From Dehalococcoidales bacterium (lineage in GTDB: Bacteria; Chloroflexota; Dehalococcoidia; Dehalococcoidales; JAQTVP01): a DNA stretch of 5,203 nt. The position numbers and the translations under genes are program-made. Location of the stretch: contig JAQTVP010000118.1 of assembly GCA_028707015.1 (NCBI GenBank), positions 1 through 5,203 on the forward strand. The letters are read 5' to 3'. This document shows positions 1 to 5,121 of the stretch, one piece after another. How positions within the stretch are numbered: position 1 is the first letter of the stretch; each line of letters starts with the position of its first letter. The notes under the pieces were generated by a model. The model worked only from the letters and a program-made list of their open reading frames with translations. It made no database searches and was not told where the DNA came from.

Positions 1-1
1 T

Positions 2-655
2 GTTATTGCACAGACAGATAAGAGTAAAGGTGCAAGAGGACTGGCTGCCTTTATTGTTGAAAAAAGTACTCCCGGCTTTACTGCTATCGATATTCATAAT
101 AAACTGGGGACGCGCTCATCAAATACAGCAGAGCTGGTTTTTGAGGATTGCCACGTACCAGCTGAAAATGTCCTTGGTCCAATTGGTAAAGGTATGTCAG
201 TGGCTTTATCAGCCTTTGACAGGGCACGTCTGGGTGTGGCGGCACGTACAGTTGGCGCAGCTCAGGCTTGCATTGATGCTGCTGTTGCCTATGCGCAGGA
301 TCGTAAACAATTTGGTAAACCTATTGGTAGTTTTCAATTGATTCAGGAGTTGATAGCCGATTCGACAGTGGAAGTTGAAGCAGCTCGTCTTTTGGTTTAC
401 CGGGCAGCTTGCATGAAGGATAAAGGGGATCCGGCAACTCTCCAGACATCAATGGCGAAATACTATGCTTCAGAAATAGGTTTTAAAGCAGCAAATAATT
501 GTTTGCAGGTACACGGATCGTATGGTTATACCGATGAATTTCCGGTAGAGCGATTATTACGTGATATCAGGGTCGGCAGTATTCTGGAAGGTACTTCACA
601 AATGCACAAAATGATTATTGGGCGCTTTGTGACTGGAATTAATGCTATTGCCTGA
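2..655 (+). CDS. Acyl-CoA dehydrogenase family protein, C-terminal part (5' end outside window)
   Basis: This is the last 217 residues of an FAD-dependent acyl-CoA dehydrogenase, which oxidises an acyl-CoA to the trans-2-enoyl-CoA and passes electrons to an electron-transfer flavoprotein. The family is about 380 residues long, so roughly 160 N-terminal residues lie before the window. The visible part begins in the middle beta domain (VIAQTDKSKGARGLAAFIVE) and runs through the C-terminal helical domain. Landmarks in that domain are RLGVAARTVGAAQ, the FAD-contacting DRKQFGKPI, the QVHGSYGY loop, FPVERLLRD, and ILEGTSQ. The Glu of LEGT (codon 587-589) aligns with the catalytic base of the short- and medium-chain enzymes. 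The family usually has QxxGGxGY and IYEGT, so this member carries GSYGY and ILEGT; Leu at that place also occurs in isobutyryl-CoA dehydrogenases. Substrate is not assignable: butyryl-, branched or glutaryl-type acyl-CoA are all possible. An ATG at 194 lies inside the domain and is not a real start. The gene converges on ispH. Confidence 0.93.
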   Translation, partial: VIAQTDKSKGARGLAAFIVEKSTPGFTAIDIHNKLGTRSSNTAELVFEDCHVPAENVLGPIGKGMSVALSAFDRARLGVAARTVGAAQACIDAAVAYAQDRKQFGKPIGSFQLIQELIADSTVEVEAARLLVYRAACMKDKGDPATLQTSMAKYYASEIGFKAANNCLQVHGSYGYTDEFPVERLLRDIRVGSILEGTSQMHKMIIGRFVTGINAIA

Positions 656-695
656 TTTACTTGGGTAAATAGTTATAACTATTTATTTAAGTGAA
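656..695 (+). terminator. Long AT-rich hairpin between convergent genes (candidate terminator)
   Basis: Bases 656-673 pair with 678-695 around a TATA loop, starting directly after the TGA of the acyl-CoA dehydrogenase. The inner 20 bases (666-685) are a perfect palindrome. Outside them come three consecutive G.U pairs (663-665 with 686-688), then seven more pairs including one G.U. On the opposite strand those three wobbles become A/C mismatches, so the full stem forms only in the rightward transcript. No T-run follows, so it is not a textbook intrinsic terminator, but the position suggests transcript ending or 3'-end protection. The 3' arm includes the stop codon and last codons of ispH. Confidence 0.45.
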
Positions 696-1538
696 GGTTT
701 CTAACTTTACCAGTACTTCATTTATAGTTTGTTCGTTAGTAGAGGCACCGGAAGTTATCCCGATATGGTAGTGACCTTGGAGCCATGCAGGTTGAATTTC
801 TTCCGGTGCTTTTACCAGATGTGTTTCAGTTGCTTTAGAGCACAGTTCAAAAAGATGCTTGGTGTTAGCGCTGGTATGACCACCGACGACTAGCATCAAA
901 TCTACTTTGTTCGCCAGATCAATGGCTGCTGATTGTCTTTGCCTGATATCATGACAGATAGTATCGATTATTCTTATTTCTGAATCTTTAATTAGGGCAT
1001 AATCTATAATCTTTTTTACAAATTCATTAAAATGAGATGGTATTTGTGTTGTTTGAGATAGCACACCTAAACGATGCGGTAAATTACTAAATTTGGGAAT
1101 AATCTGATAATCAATGGTAGCAATCCCCCTGTTTTCAGCCCAACCAAGAACACCCTTAACCTCAGGGTGCTTAGCATCACCATAGATAATTGTGAAAAAG
1201 CCGGATTCGGCTAATCTTCTGGCTGCAATCTGGGCACGATGAACGAATGGGCACGTGGTATTCACTATTTCAATATGCCGGGCTCTGATTTCTTCCTCTA
1301 GCTGAGGGCTCACCCCGTGGGAACTGATAGCTACTTTATTACTCTGAATATCATCAATATTATCAGCTATCCTAACGCCAATCTTAGCCAATCTTTGGAG
1401 AACCTGTTGATTATGTACTACTGCTCCCAGTGTTTCTGCTCCACCATCCTCATGAGCAATCTTTTCTAAAATACTAATGGCGCGCTTAACTCCAAAGCAA
1501 AAGCCAATGCCAGCTGCTTTTTCAATTTTTCGTGTCAT
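687..1538 (-). CDS. ispH: 4-hydroxy-3-methylbut-2-enyl diphosphate reductase (IspH/LytB)
   Basis: This is the last enzyme of the MEP isoprenoid pathway. It reduces HMBPP to isopentenyl and dimethylallyl diphosphate with a [4Fe-4S] cluster in the cytoplasm. The 283-residue protein is full length for the family. The three cluster cysteines are C14 (GFCFGVKRA), C96 (NTTCPFVH) and C195 (DTICHDIRQRQ). Substrate-binding positions are also present: H42 (VHN), H74 (SHGV), H124 and E126 (HPEV), SQTTQ at 161-165, S223 and N225 (HTSANT), and S266 in GAST. The GAST motif is followed by Asn where Pro is usual. The start is the ATG at 1538, because GGAGG lies 6 nt upstream; extending to 1562 would add eight residues without a ribosome site. 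It overlaps the end of plsC by 17 nt, so the two are probably one transcript with coupled translation. There is no fused ribosomal S1 domain, unlike in some clostridia. Confidence 0.97.
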   Translation of the reverse strand: MTRKIEKAAGIGFCFGVKRAISILEKIAHEDGGAETLGAVVHNQQVLQRLAKIGVRIADNIDDIQSNKVAISSHGVSPQLEEEIRARHIEIVNTTCPFVHRAQIAARRLAESGFFTIIYGDAKHPEVKGVLGWAENRGIATIDYQIIPKFSNLPHRLGVLSQTTQIPSHFNEFVKKIIDYALIKDSEIRIIDTICHDIRQRQSAAIDLANKVDLMLVVGGHTSANTKHLFELCSKATETHLVKAPEEIQPAWLQGHYHIGITSGASTNEQTINEVLVKLETFT

Positions 1539-2175
1539 CTGATTCCTCCGTATAAATACCACGATATTCAGGGGGGAGAAGTTCGGCTAGACGTGTCATA
1601 ATAAGATTGGTCTGTTCAGTAAGTTCTGCCTTTGTTAATCTCTTATTTGCTGATTGTAAATAGAAAGGCTGCCCAATATTAACCGTTATCTGCGGACGGT
1701 GTAATAGCCAGGCTTTACCTCTAATCTTTTCTGTCCCAGTAATACCGATTGGCAGAATGGGTGCGTTATTACGTAAGGCGATTAATGCCGGACCATGTAG
1801 GGCTTGTCGTAATTGTCTGGTTTTACTTCTTGTGCCTTCGGGGAATATGGCTAAAGCAAGGCCATTAGTTAGGATTTGGTGTGCCTGGTGTAATGCCTTT
1901 CTATCTAATTTTCCCCTGTGTATGGCAAATGCGCCATAATTTCTAATAAAATATCCGATTATTCTTGAACGGAACAATTCTTCTTTAGCCATAAATATCA
2001 GGTGTCGTTTAATAATGGATCCAAGTAGTGGCGGATCAACAAGGTTAAGGTGATTAGATACTATTATTAGAGGTCCAGTATTGGGTATATGCTCTTTTCC
2101 ATTGATTTGCAGCCGTGTTAAGAAAAAGAGTAATATCCGTACAATTATTCTAGAAAAGTAATAAAACCAGGACAA
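1522..2175 (-). CDS. plsC: 1-acyl-sn-glycerol-3-phosphate acyltransferase (PlsC family)
   Basis: This enzyme transfers an acyl group to the sn-2 position of lysophosphatidic acid to make phosphatidic acid, at the cytoplasmic face of the membrane. The 217-residue protein is complete for a short bacterial PlsC. An N-terminal hydrophobic stretch (about residues 4-20, IIVRILLFFL) probably anchors it. The family motifs occur in order: SNHLNLVDP with the catalytic H42 and D47 (HX4D); GAFAIHRG (81-88); FPEGTRSK (111-118); and ILPIGITGTE (140-149). It ends in the common LPPEYRGIY tail. The start codon is TTG at 2175, supported by GGAG 8 nt upstream; the ATG at 2189 is out of frame and no better in-frame start exists. 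It is the first gene of a unit with ispH, and plsC next to ispH is a known arrangement in Firmicutes. A promoter candidate lies about 29 nt upstream. Confidence 0.94.
   Translation of the reverse strand: MSWFYYFSRIIVRILLFFLTRLQINGKEHIPNTGPLIIVSNHLNLVDPPLLGSIIKRHLIFMAKEELFRSRIIGYFIRNYGAFAIHRGKLDRKALHQAHQILTNGLALAIFPEGTRSKTRQLRQALHGPALIALRNNAPILPIGITGTEKIRGKAWLLHRPQITVNIGQPFYLQSANKRLTKAELTEQTNLIMTRLAELLPPEYRGIYTEESDDTKN
1545..1549 (-). promoter_or_regulatory. Ribosome binding site of ispH
   Basis: GGAGG on the minus strand, 6 nt before the ATG at 1538. It lies inside the plsC coding sequence and decides the ispH start, excluding the more upstream in-frame codon at 1562. Confidence 0.8.
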
Positions 2176-2183
2176 TCTTCTGA

Positions 2184-2187
2184 CTCC
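2184..2187 (-). promoter_or_regulatory. Ribosome binding site of plsC (supports a TTG start)
   Basis: GGAG on the minus strand, 8 nt before the TTG at 2175. It is the main evidence for the rare initiation codon, since the nearby ATG at 2189 is in another frame. Confidence 0.65.
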
Positions 2188-2210
2188 ATATAAGAAATTG
2201 GTGTTTGGTA

Positions 2211-2239
2211 ATTATAACTTACGGCTGATATGAAGACAA
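2211..2239 (-). promoter_or_regulatory. Candidate sigma-A promoter for plsC-ispH
   Basis: On the minus strand, a -35 box TTGTCT (2234-2239) is separated by 17 nt from a perfect -10 box TATAAT (2211-2216). The predicted start is near 2204, giving a leader of about 29 nt that contains the plsC ribosome site. The region is AT-rich, so chance matches are possible; a second TATAAT-like string at 2258-2263 lacks a matching -35 box. Confidence 0.55.
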
Positions 2240-2242
2240 ACA

Positions 2243-2271
2243 TTGATAAAAAATAGTTATTATACCATAAT
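2243..2271 (+). promoter_or_regulatory. Candidate sigma-A promoter for the aldolase-kinase pair
   Basis: A -35 box TTGATA (2243-2248) and a -10 box CATAAT (2266-2271) are 17 nt apart, each matching the consensus in 5 of 6 positions. The predicted start is near 2278, which leaves a leader of about 36 nt. The -35 box is only 3 bp from that of the divergent plsC promoter. Confidence 0.55.
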
Positions 2272-2273
2272 AA
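2257..2273. repeat. 17-bp inverted repeat over the -10 box (candidate operator)
   Basis: TTATTATACCATAATAA has perfect 7-bp arms around a 3-bp spacer and covers the -10 box of the rightward promoter. A repressor here would block polymerase. Only A and T make up the arms, so in this AT-rich region chance is a real alternative. It does not match an operator I know well. Confidence 0.35.
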
Positions 2274-2293
2274 TTTATATATACTTTATTTAT

Positions 2294-2301
2294 GAGGTGA
2301 T
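2294..2301 (+). promoter_or_regulatory. Ribosome binding site of the LacD-like aldolase (long spacing)
   Basis: GAGGTGAT is a strong match to the 16S rRNA tail but lies 12 nt before the ATG at 2314, longer than the usual 5-9. An in-frame ATT at 2308 has ideal spacing, so a rare ATT start adding two residues cannot be excluded. ATG remains the more likely start. Confidence 0.6.
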
Positions 2302-2313
2302 AGAAATATTAAG

Positions 2314-3303
2314 ATGCTAAGTATTGGTAAAATAAGAGGTTTACAGCAGATTATGAATCTGGATGGTATCTTTACTATTTGTGCTATTGACCATAGGGAG
2401 TCTTTGCGCAGCATGCTTAATAAGGATAACCCGGAAGCAGTGAGTTATACAGATATGGTAGAACACAAGCTGGAAATATGCTCTGCTCTAGCTGAATGCG
2501 CTAGTGCTGTGCTGCTTGATCCTATATATGGGGCGGCTCAATGCGTTAGCCATGGTGTCTTGCCTGATAATACTGGGCTTTTGGTTAGTATTGAAGCTAG
2601 TGGTTATATTGGTGGAAAAGAGCAGCGTTTAACTAGTTTACTAGGTGAATGGAGCGTTGAAAAGATTAAACGAATGGGAGCCTCGGCAGTGAAAATTCTG
2701 CTTTACTACCGGCCGGACCTAGAAGAACTTGCTAGCCGGCAAGTGAATTCCGTTAATAAACTGGCAATGGAGTGTATTAAATATGACATTCCTTTTTTGG
2801 TAGAGCCAAAGAGTTACACCATAGGTAATGAAGTTGACAATACTAATGAATTTGCTGAAAAAAAAGAAAAACTGGTGATTAAGACTGCTCAAGATATTGC
2901 GGCTCTCCCCATTGATGTGCTAAAAGCTGAGTTTCCTGCTGATCTGCGTTATAAGAAGGATAAATCTGAATTAATTGAAATATGTCGCCAGTTAGACATG
3001 TCGTCGCCGGTGCCTTGGGTTATTCTTAGTGGGGGAGTAGGTTTTGAGCTTTTTTGCCAGCAGGTGGAAATTGCCTGCCGGGCAGGAGCATCTGGTTTTT
3101 TGGCTGGTCGTGCTATTTGGCAAGAGGCAATGCATATTGACAAAAAAGAAGAAAGGGTTCATTATCTATCAACTATAGCCAGAGATAGGTTAAAAAGATT
3201 AAACGATATAGCTAATAAATATGCTGTTCCGTGGTATAAGAAGCTAGGTATAGCCAGATCTGAGTTATTAAAAATATCAGAAGGATGGTATAAAGAATAT
3301 TAA
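2314..3303 (+). CDS. lacD: LacD-type class I ketose-bisphosphate aldolase
   Basis: This is a (beta/alpha)8 class I aldolase of the LacD (tagatose 1,6-bisphosphate aldolase) family, cleaving a ketohexose bisphosphate to dihydroxyacetone phosphate and glyceraldehyde 3-phosphate through a lysine Schiff base. At 329 residues it has the length of LacD. Positions matching the described LacD active site are D26 (CAIDHRES), K127 (SAVKILLYY), E164 (FLVEPKSY), the likely Schiff-base K204 (DVLKAEFP), S239 (ILSGGV) and R266 (LAGRAIW). LacD enzymes are known to be loose about stereochemistry, so fructose 1,6-bisphosphate may be the real substrate; the family also includes the sulfofructose-phosphate aldolase YihT, which is shorter. 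A PfkB-type kinase starts 15 nt downstream, clearly the same transcript. No isomerase, PTS or galactosidase gene accompanies it, unlike classical lactose/tagatose operons. The family call is firm; the sugar is inference. Confidence 0.9.
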   Translation: MLSIGKIRGLQQIMNLDGIFTICAIDHRESLRSMLNKDNPEAVSYTDMVEHKLEICSALAECASAVLLDPIYGAAQCVSHGVLPDNTGLLVSIEASGYIGGKEQRLTSLLGEWSVEKIKRMGASAVKILLYYRPDLEELASRQVNSVNKLAMECIKYDIPFLVEPKSYTIGNEVDNTNEFAEKKEKLVIKTAQDIAALPIDVLKAEFPADLRYKKDKSELIEICRQLDMSSPVPWVILSGGVGFELFCQQVEIACRAGASGFLAGRAIWQEAMHIDKKEERVHYLSTIARDRLKRLNDIANKYAVPWYKKLGIARSELLKISEGWYKEY

Positions 3304-3318
3304 AATCAGAGGGATATT

Positions 3319-4257
3319 ATGATTGCGACTGTTACTCTTAATCCCAGTCTGGATGAACATATTACTGTAGATGGGCTTATTATAGATGAGGCAAATCGAT
3401 GGTCAAAGTTAAAGCGTTATGCCGGAGGTAAGGGTATAGATGTTGCACGAGCCATTCATGAGATGAATGGTATAACAGTAGCCTATGGCTTTATCGGCGG
3501 TTCTCAGGGTCGGACTCTGGAAATATTGCTCGATGAAGAAGGAGTGCAATATAGTTTTACTCCTATACAACAGGAAACACGTACTAATTTTATTATTACT
3601 GATACCAAAACCTACCAGCAAACCAGGATTGGCGCCCGAGGTCCGCATATTTCCAAAAGTGAGCTAGAGAGATTTTACCGGAAATTGAGAGAAATACGTC
3701 CAAAACCGGATCTTTTGGTGGCCAGTGGTAGTTTGCCTCCAGGTGTACCGGATGATATTTACTATAATATAGCTGATGAAAGTAGGAAATACGGCATAAG
3801 GACAGTTCTGGATTCTGAAGGGGTATGGCTAGAGGAGGGAATAAAAGCTAAACCCTATCTCATTAAACCTAATGTTTATGAAGCTGAGGAATTACTAAAA
3901 AGAGACATACCTAATAAAAAGGCAGTTATAAAAGCGGCTCTGGACTTAGTTGAAATGGGGACTCAGATAGCAATTATTTCACGGGGAAAAGATGGTATTA
4001 TCGCTGCCAGTAGAGAAGAAATTATAGAAGCAATCCCACCAATGGTAAAAGTGCGCAGTGCTTTAGGAGCCGGTGATTGTACTATAGCTGGCCTGGCAAT
4101 AAAACTTGCCAATAATGAACCCCTGATAGAAGCTTGCCGGTTAGGGGTAGCGATGGGAACCGCTGCTGTATTAACCCCGGGTACTGAACTATGTCATCGG
4201 GCGGATGTGGAAAAAATACTGCCTCAGGTTAAAGTCTGTAAGCTAACAGATAGTTAA
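3319..4257 (+). CDS. pfkB: PfkB-family phosphosugar kinase (6-phosphofructokinase/tagatose-6-P kinase type)
   Basis: This ATP-dependent kinase of the ribokinase fold probably adds the second phosphate to a ketohexose phosphate, making the substrate of the aldolase encoded just before it. The 312 residues match PfkB, LacC and FruK in length. Visible motifs are TLNPSLDEHI with D12, AGGKGIDVARAI (35-46), TRTN (87-90, phosphate contact), SGSLPPGV (136-143), LDSEG (164-168), KPN (183-185), SRGKDG (221-226), and the anion-hole/catalytic GAGD with D253. The C-terminal PGTELCHRADVEKI resembles E. coli PfkB more than LacC. The substrate-contacting Asn of the usual GGKGxN motif is Asp (D41) here. The ATG at 3319 follows AGAGGG with 5 nt spacing. 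The reaction could be on fructose 6-phosphate, tagatose 6-phosphate or fructose 1-phosphate; the sequence does not decide. Confidence 0.9.
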   Translation: MIATVTLNPSLDEHITVDGLIIDEANRWSKLKRYAGGKGIDVARAIHEMNGITVAYGFIGGSQGRTLEILLDEEGVQYSFTPIQQETRTNFIITDTKTYQQTRIGARGPHISKSELERFYRKLREIRPKPDLLVASGSLPPGVPDDIYYNIADESRKYGIRTVLDSEGVWLEEGIKAKPYLIKPNVYEAEELLKRDIPNKKAVIKAALDLVEMGTQIAIISRGKDGIIAASREEIIEAIPPMVKVRSALGAGDCTIAGLAIKLANNEPLIEACRLGVAMGTAAVLTPGTELCHRADVEKILPQVKVCKLTDS

Positions 4258-4282
4258 CAGGCTAAACATAACTATGTACTAA

Positions 4283-4858
4283 TTATGAAATTTGTTGCTT
4301 TGCTAATTCTTTTAGAGCTGATGTGTACGCTTTAAAAATTTGATTATTATATAATACGAATATTACTTCTCTAATAGTATCAGTACTATTACGAAGAGTG
4401 TTAATAACTGTCTTTAAAGCTATTACTGATGCTTTATCAACGGGATAGCTATAAGCACCGGTGCTGATTGAAGGAAAAGAAATACTATTGAATTTATACT
4501 CCATTGCCAGTTTCAAGCTCTCTCGATAAGCACTGGCCAGTATCTCAGATTCACCTTTTTCGCCGCCACGCCAAATAGGGCCAACGGTATGTATAACATG
4601 CTTTGCCTTAAGATTTCCCCCCTTTGTTATCACGGCTTTACCGGCTGGTAGACGTCCTTGTCTGGCTACAATTTGTTGACACTCTTTTAAAATAGTTGGG
4701 CCTCCCGCTTTATGGATAGCTCCATCCACTCCGCCACCACCCATAAGGCTGGAATTGGCAGCATTAACTATAGCATCAGTATTTTGTTTGGTAATATCTC
4801 CTTGTACAATGCTTAGTTTTGCCTGGTTAATAATAAATTCTGTGATTTGCCGTTCCAT
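4283..4858 (-). CDS. MacroD-type macrodomain protein (ADP-ribosyl/O-acetyl-ADP-ribose hydrolase)
   Basis: A single macrodomain of 191 residues, the size of stand-alone bacterial MacroD/YmdB proteins, which bind ADP-ribose and hydrolyse O-acetyl-ADP-ribose or mono-ADP-ribose on proteins or nucleic acids. Ligand-binding motifs are VQGDIT (18-23, D21 for adenine), DAIVNAANSSL (28-38), the GGGGVDGAIH loop (40-49) with catalytic-type D45 and N35, HTVGPIW (90-96), and the phosphate loop SISTGAYSYP (130-139). The ATG at 4858 is chosen because GGAG lies 8 nt upstream and the protein then starts like its family. An in-frame extension up to 5002 would add 48 residues of unlikely sequence that run across two promoters. 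The gene is alone, convergent with the kinase and divergent from a tRNA gene. No ADP-ribosyltransferase partner is visible, so a toxin-antitoxin role is unsupported; physiological substrate unknown. Confidence 0.93.
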   Translation of the reverse strand: MERQITEFIINQAKLSIVQGDITKQNTDAIVNAANSSLMGGGGVDGAIHKAGGPTILKECQQIVARQGRLPAGKAVITKGGNLKAKHVIHTVGPIWRGGEKGESEILASAYRESLKLAMEYKFNSISFPSISTGAYSYPVDKASVIALKTVINTLRNSTDTIREVIFVLYNNQIFKAYTSALKELAKQQIS

Positions 4859-4866
4859 ATTCTCGA

Positions 4867-4870
4867 CTCC
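4867..4870 (-). promoter_or_regulatory. Ribosome binding site of the macrodomain gene
   Basis: GGAG on the minus strand, 8 nt before the ATG at 4858. It fixes the start and argues against the upstream in-frame ATG codons. Confidence 0.7.
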
Positions 4871-4898
4871 ATTGTTTGTTAATAATAGCCCAATAATC

Positions 4899-4927
4899 AT
4901 TGTAGCTCTCTGGATATTCATCTTCAA
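4899..4927 (-). promoter_or_regulatory. Candidate sigma-A promoter for the macrodomain gene
   Basis: On the minus strand, TTGAAG (4922-4927) and TACAAT (4899-4904) are 17 nt apart. The predicted start near 4892 gives a leader of about 34 nt including the ribosome site, which also supports the start at 4858. Confidence 0.55.
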
Positions 4928-4941
4928 ATACTTTTCTCGGA

Positions 4942-4971
4942 TTGACCAGCTAATTATGGAAAGGATATAAT
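4942..4971 (+). promoter_or_regulatory. Strong sigma-A promoter for tRNA-Val
   Basis: TTGACC (4942-4947) and a perfect TATAAT (4966-4971) are 18 nt apart. The predicted start is near 4978, so the tRNA precursor would carry a 5' leader of about 32 nt to be removed by RNase P. It is the best promoter match in the window, fitting a stable RNA gene. Confidence 0.7.
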
Positions 4972-4977
4972 GAAAAA

Positions 4978-4993
4978 TCACGTAATTACGTGA
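4978..4993. repeat. Perfect 16-bp palindrome at the tRNA transcription start
   Basis: TCACGTAATTACGTGA reads identically on both strands. It begins 7 bp after the -10 box, at the predicted start site. It may be an operator for a dimeric regulator, or a small leader hairpin (6-bp stem, AATT loop) in the tRNA precursor. I do not recognise the site as that of a known regulator. Confidence 0.5.
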
Positions 4994-5009
4994 ACTATAC
5001 ATTACCTGC

Positions 5010-5085
5010 GGGCGATTAGCTCAGTGGTTAGAGCGCTTGCTTCACACGCAAGAGGCCACTGGTTCAAGTCCAGTATCGCCCACCA
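5010..5085 (+). tRNA. tRNA-Val (anticodon CAC)
   Basis: A complete 76-nt cloverleaf. The acceptor arm GGGCGAT (5010-5016) pairs with ATCGCCC (5075-5081) in seven Watson-Crick pairs. The D stem is GCTC/GAGC, the anticodon stem CTTGC/GCAAG, and the T stem ACTGG/CCAGT with loop TTCAAGT. The anticodon loop TTCACAC gives anticodon CAC at 5043-5045, which reads the valine codon GUG. The discriminator is A5082 and the CCA end (5083-5085) is encoded. It is transcribed alone as far as the window shows. Confidence 0.97.
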
Positions 5086-5087
5086 TT

Positions 5088-5115
5088 TTGAGAATATTAG
5101 TATGCATATTCTCAA
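5088..5115 (+). terminator. Stem-loop behind tRNA-Val (weak terminator candidate)
   Basis: Perfect 10-bp arms TTGAGAATAT (5088-5097) and ATATTCTCAA (5106-5115) enclose an 8-nt loop, starting 2 nt after the CCA end. The stem is AT-rich and no T-run follows, so it is not a standard intrinsic terminator. It may block exonucleases, guide 3' processing of the tRNA, or be part of a larger fold (see the complementary segment at 5125-5131). Confidence 0.4.
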
Positions 5116-5121
5116 GCTAAG

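Noticed and set aside
1539..1562. Longer IspH start at 1562
   Set aside because: It adds eight residues (MVFIRRNQ) with no ribosome site, lies deeper in plsC, and the ATG at 1538 has GGAGG at 6 nt.
1757..1939. 60-codon frame on the + strand opposite plsC
   Set aside because: It is antisense to the conserved PlsC motifs, and I see no ribosome site or recognisable protein.
2949..3143. 64-codon frame on the - strand opposite the aldolase
   Set aside because: It mirrors the conserved aldolase region and has no independent support.
3409..3667. Open frames on both strands inside the kinase gene
   Set aside because: They are short, have no family features or ribosome sites, and lie within a gene with complete kinase motifs.
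4267..4287. Hairpin between the convergent kinase and macrodomain genes (CATAA...TTATG)
   Set aside because: Only five outer pairs, then a mismatch and two pairs, AT-rich and without a T-run, so too weak to call a terminator.
4283..4858. Macrodomain as antitoxin of a DarTG-like toxin-antitoxin pair
   Set aside because: No DarT-like transferase lies next to it, and both neighbouring genes (kinase, tRNA) are on the opposite strand.
4859..5002. N-terminal extension of the macrodomain protein to an ATG at 5002
   Set aside because: The extra 48 residues are unlike macrodomain sequence, cross two good promoters, and the ATG at 4858 has its own ribosome site at family-typical length.
5061..5085. 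Attachment site for an integrated element at the tRNA 3' end
   Set aside because: No second copy of the tRNA 3' sequence and no integrase gene are visible in the window.
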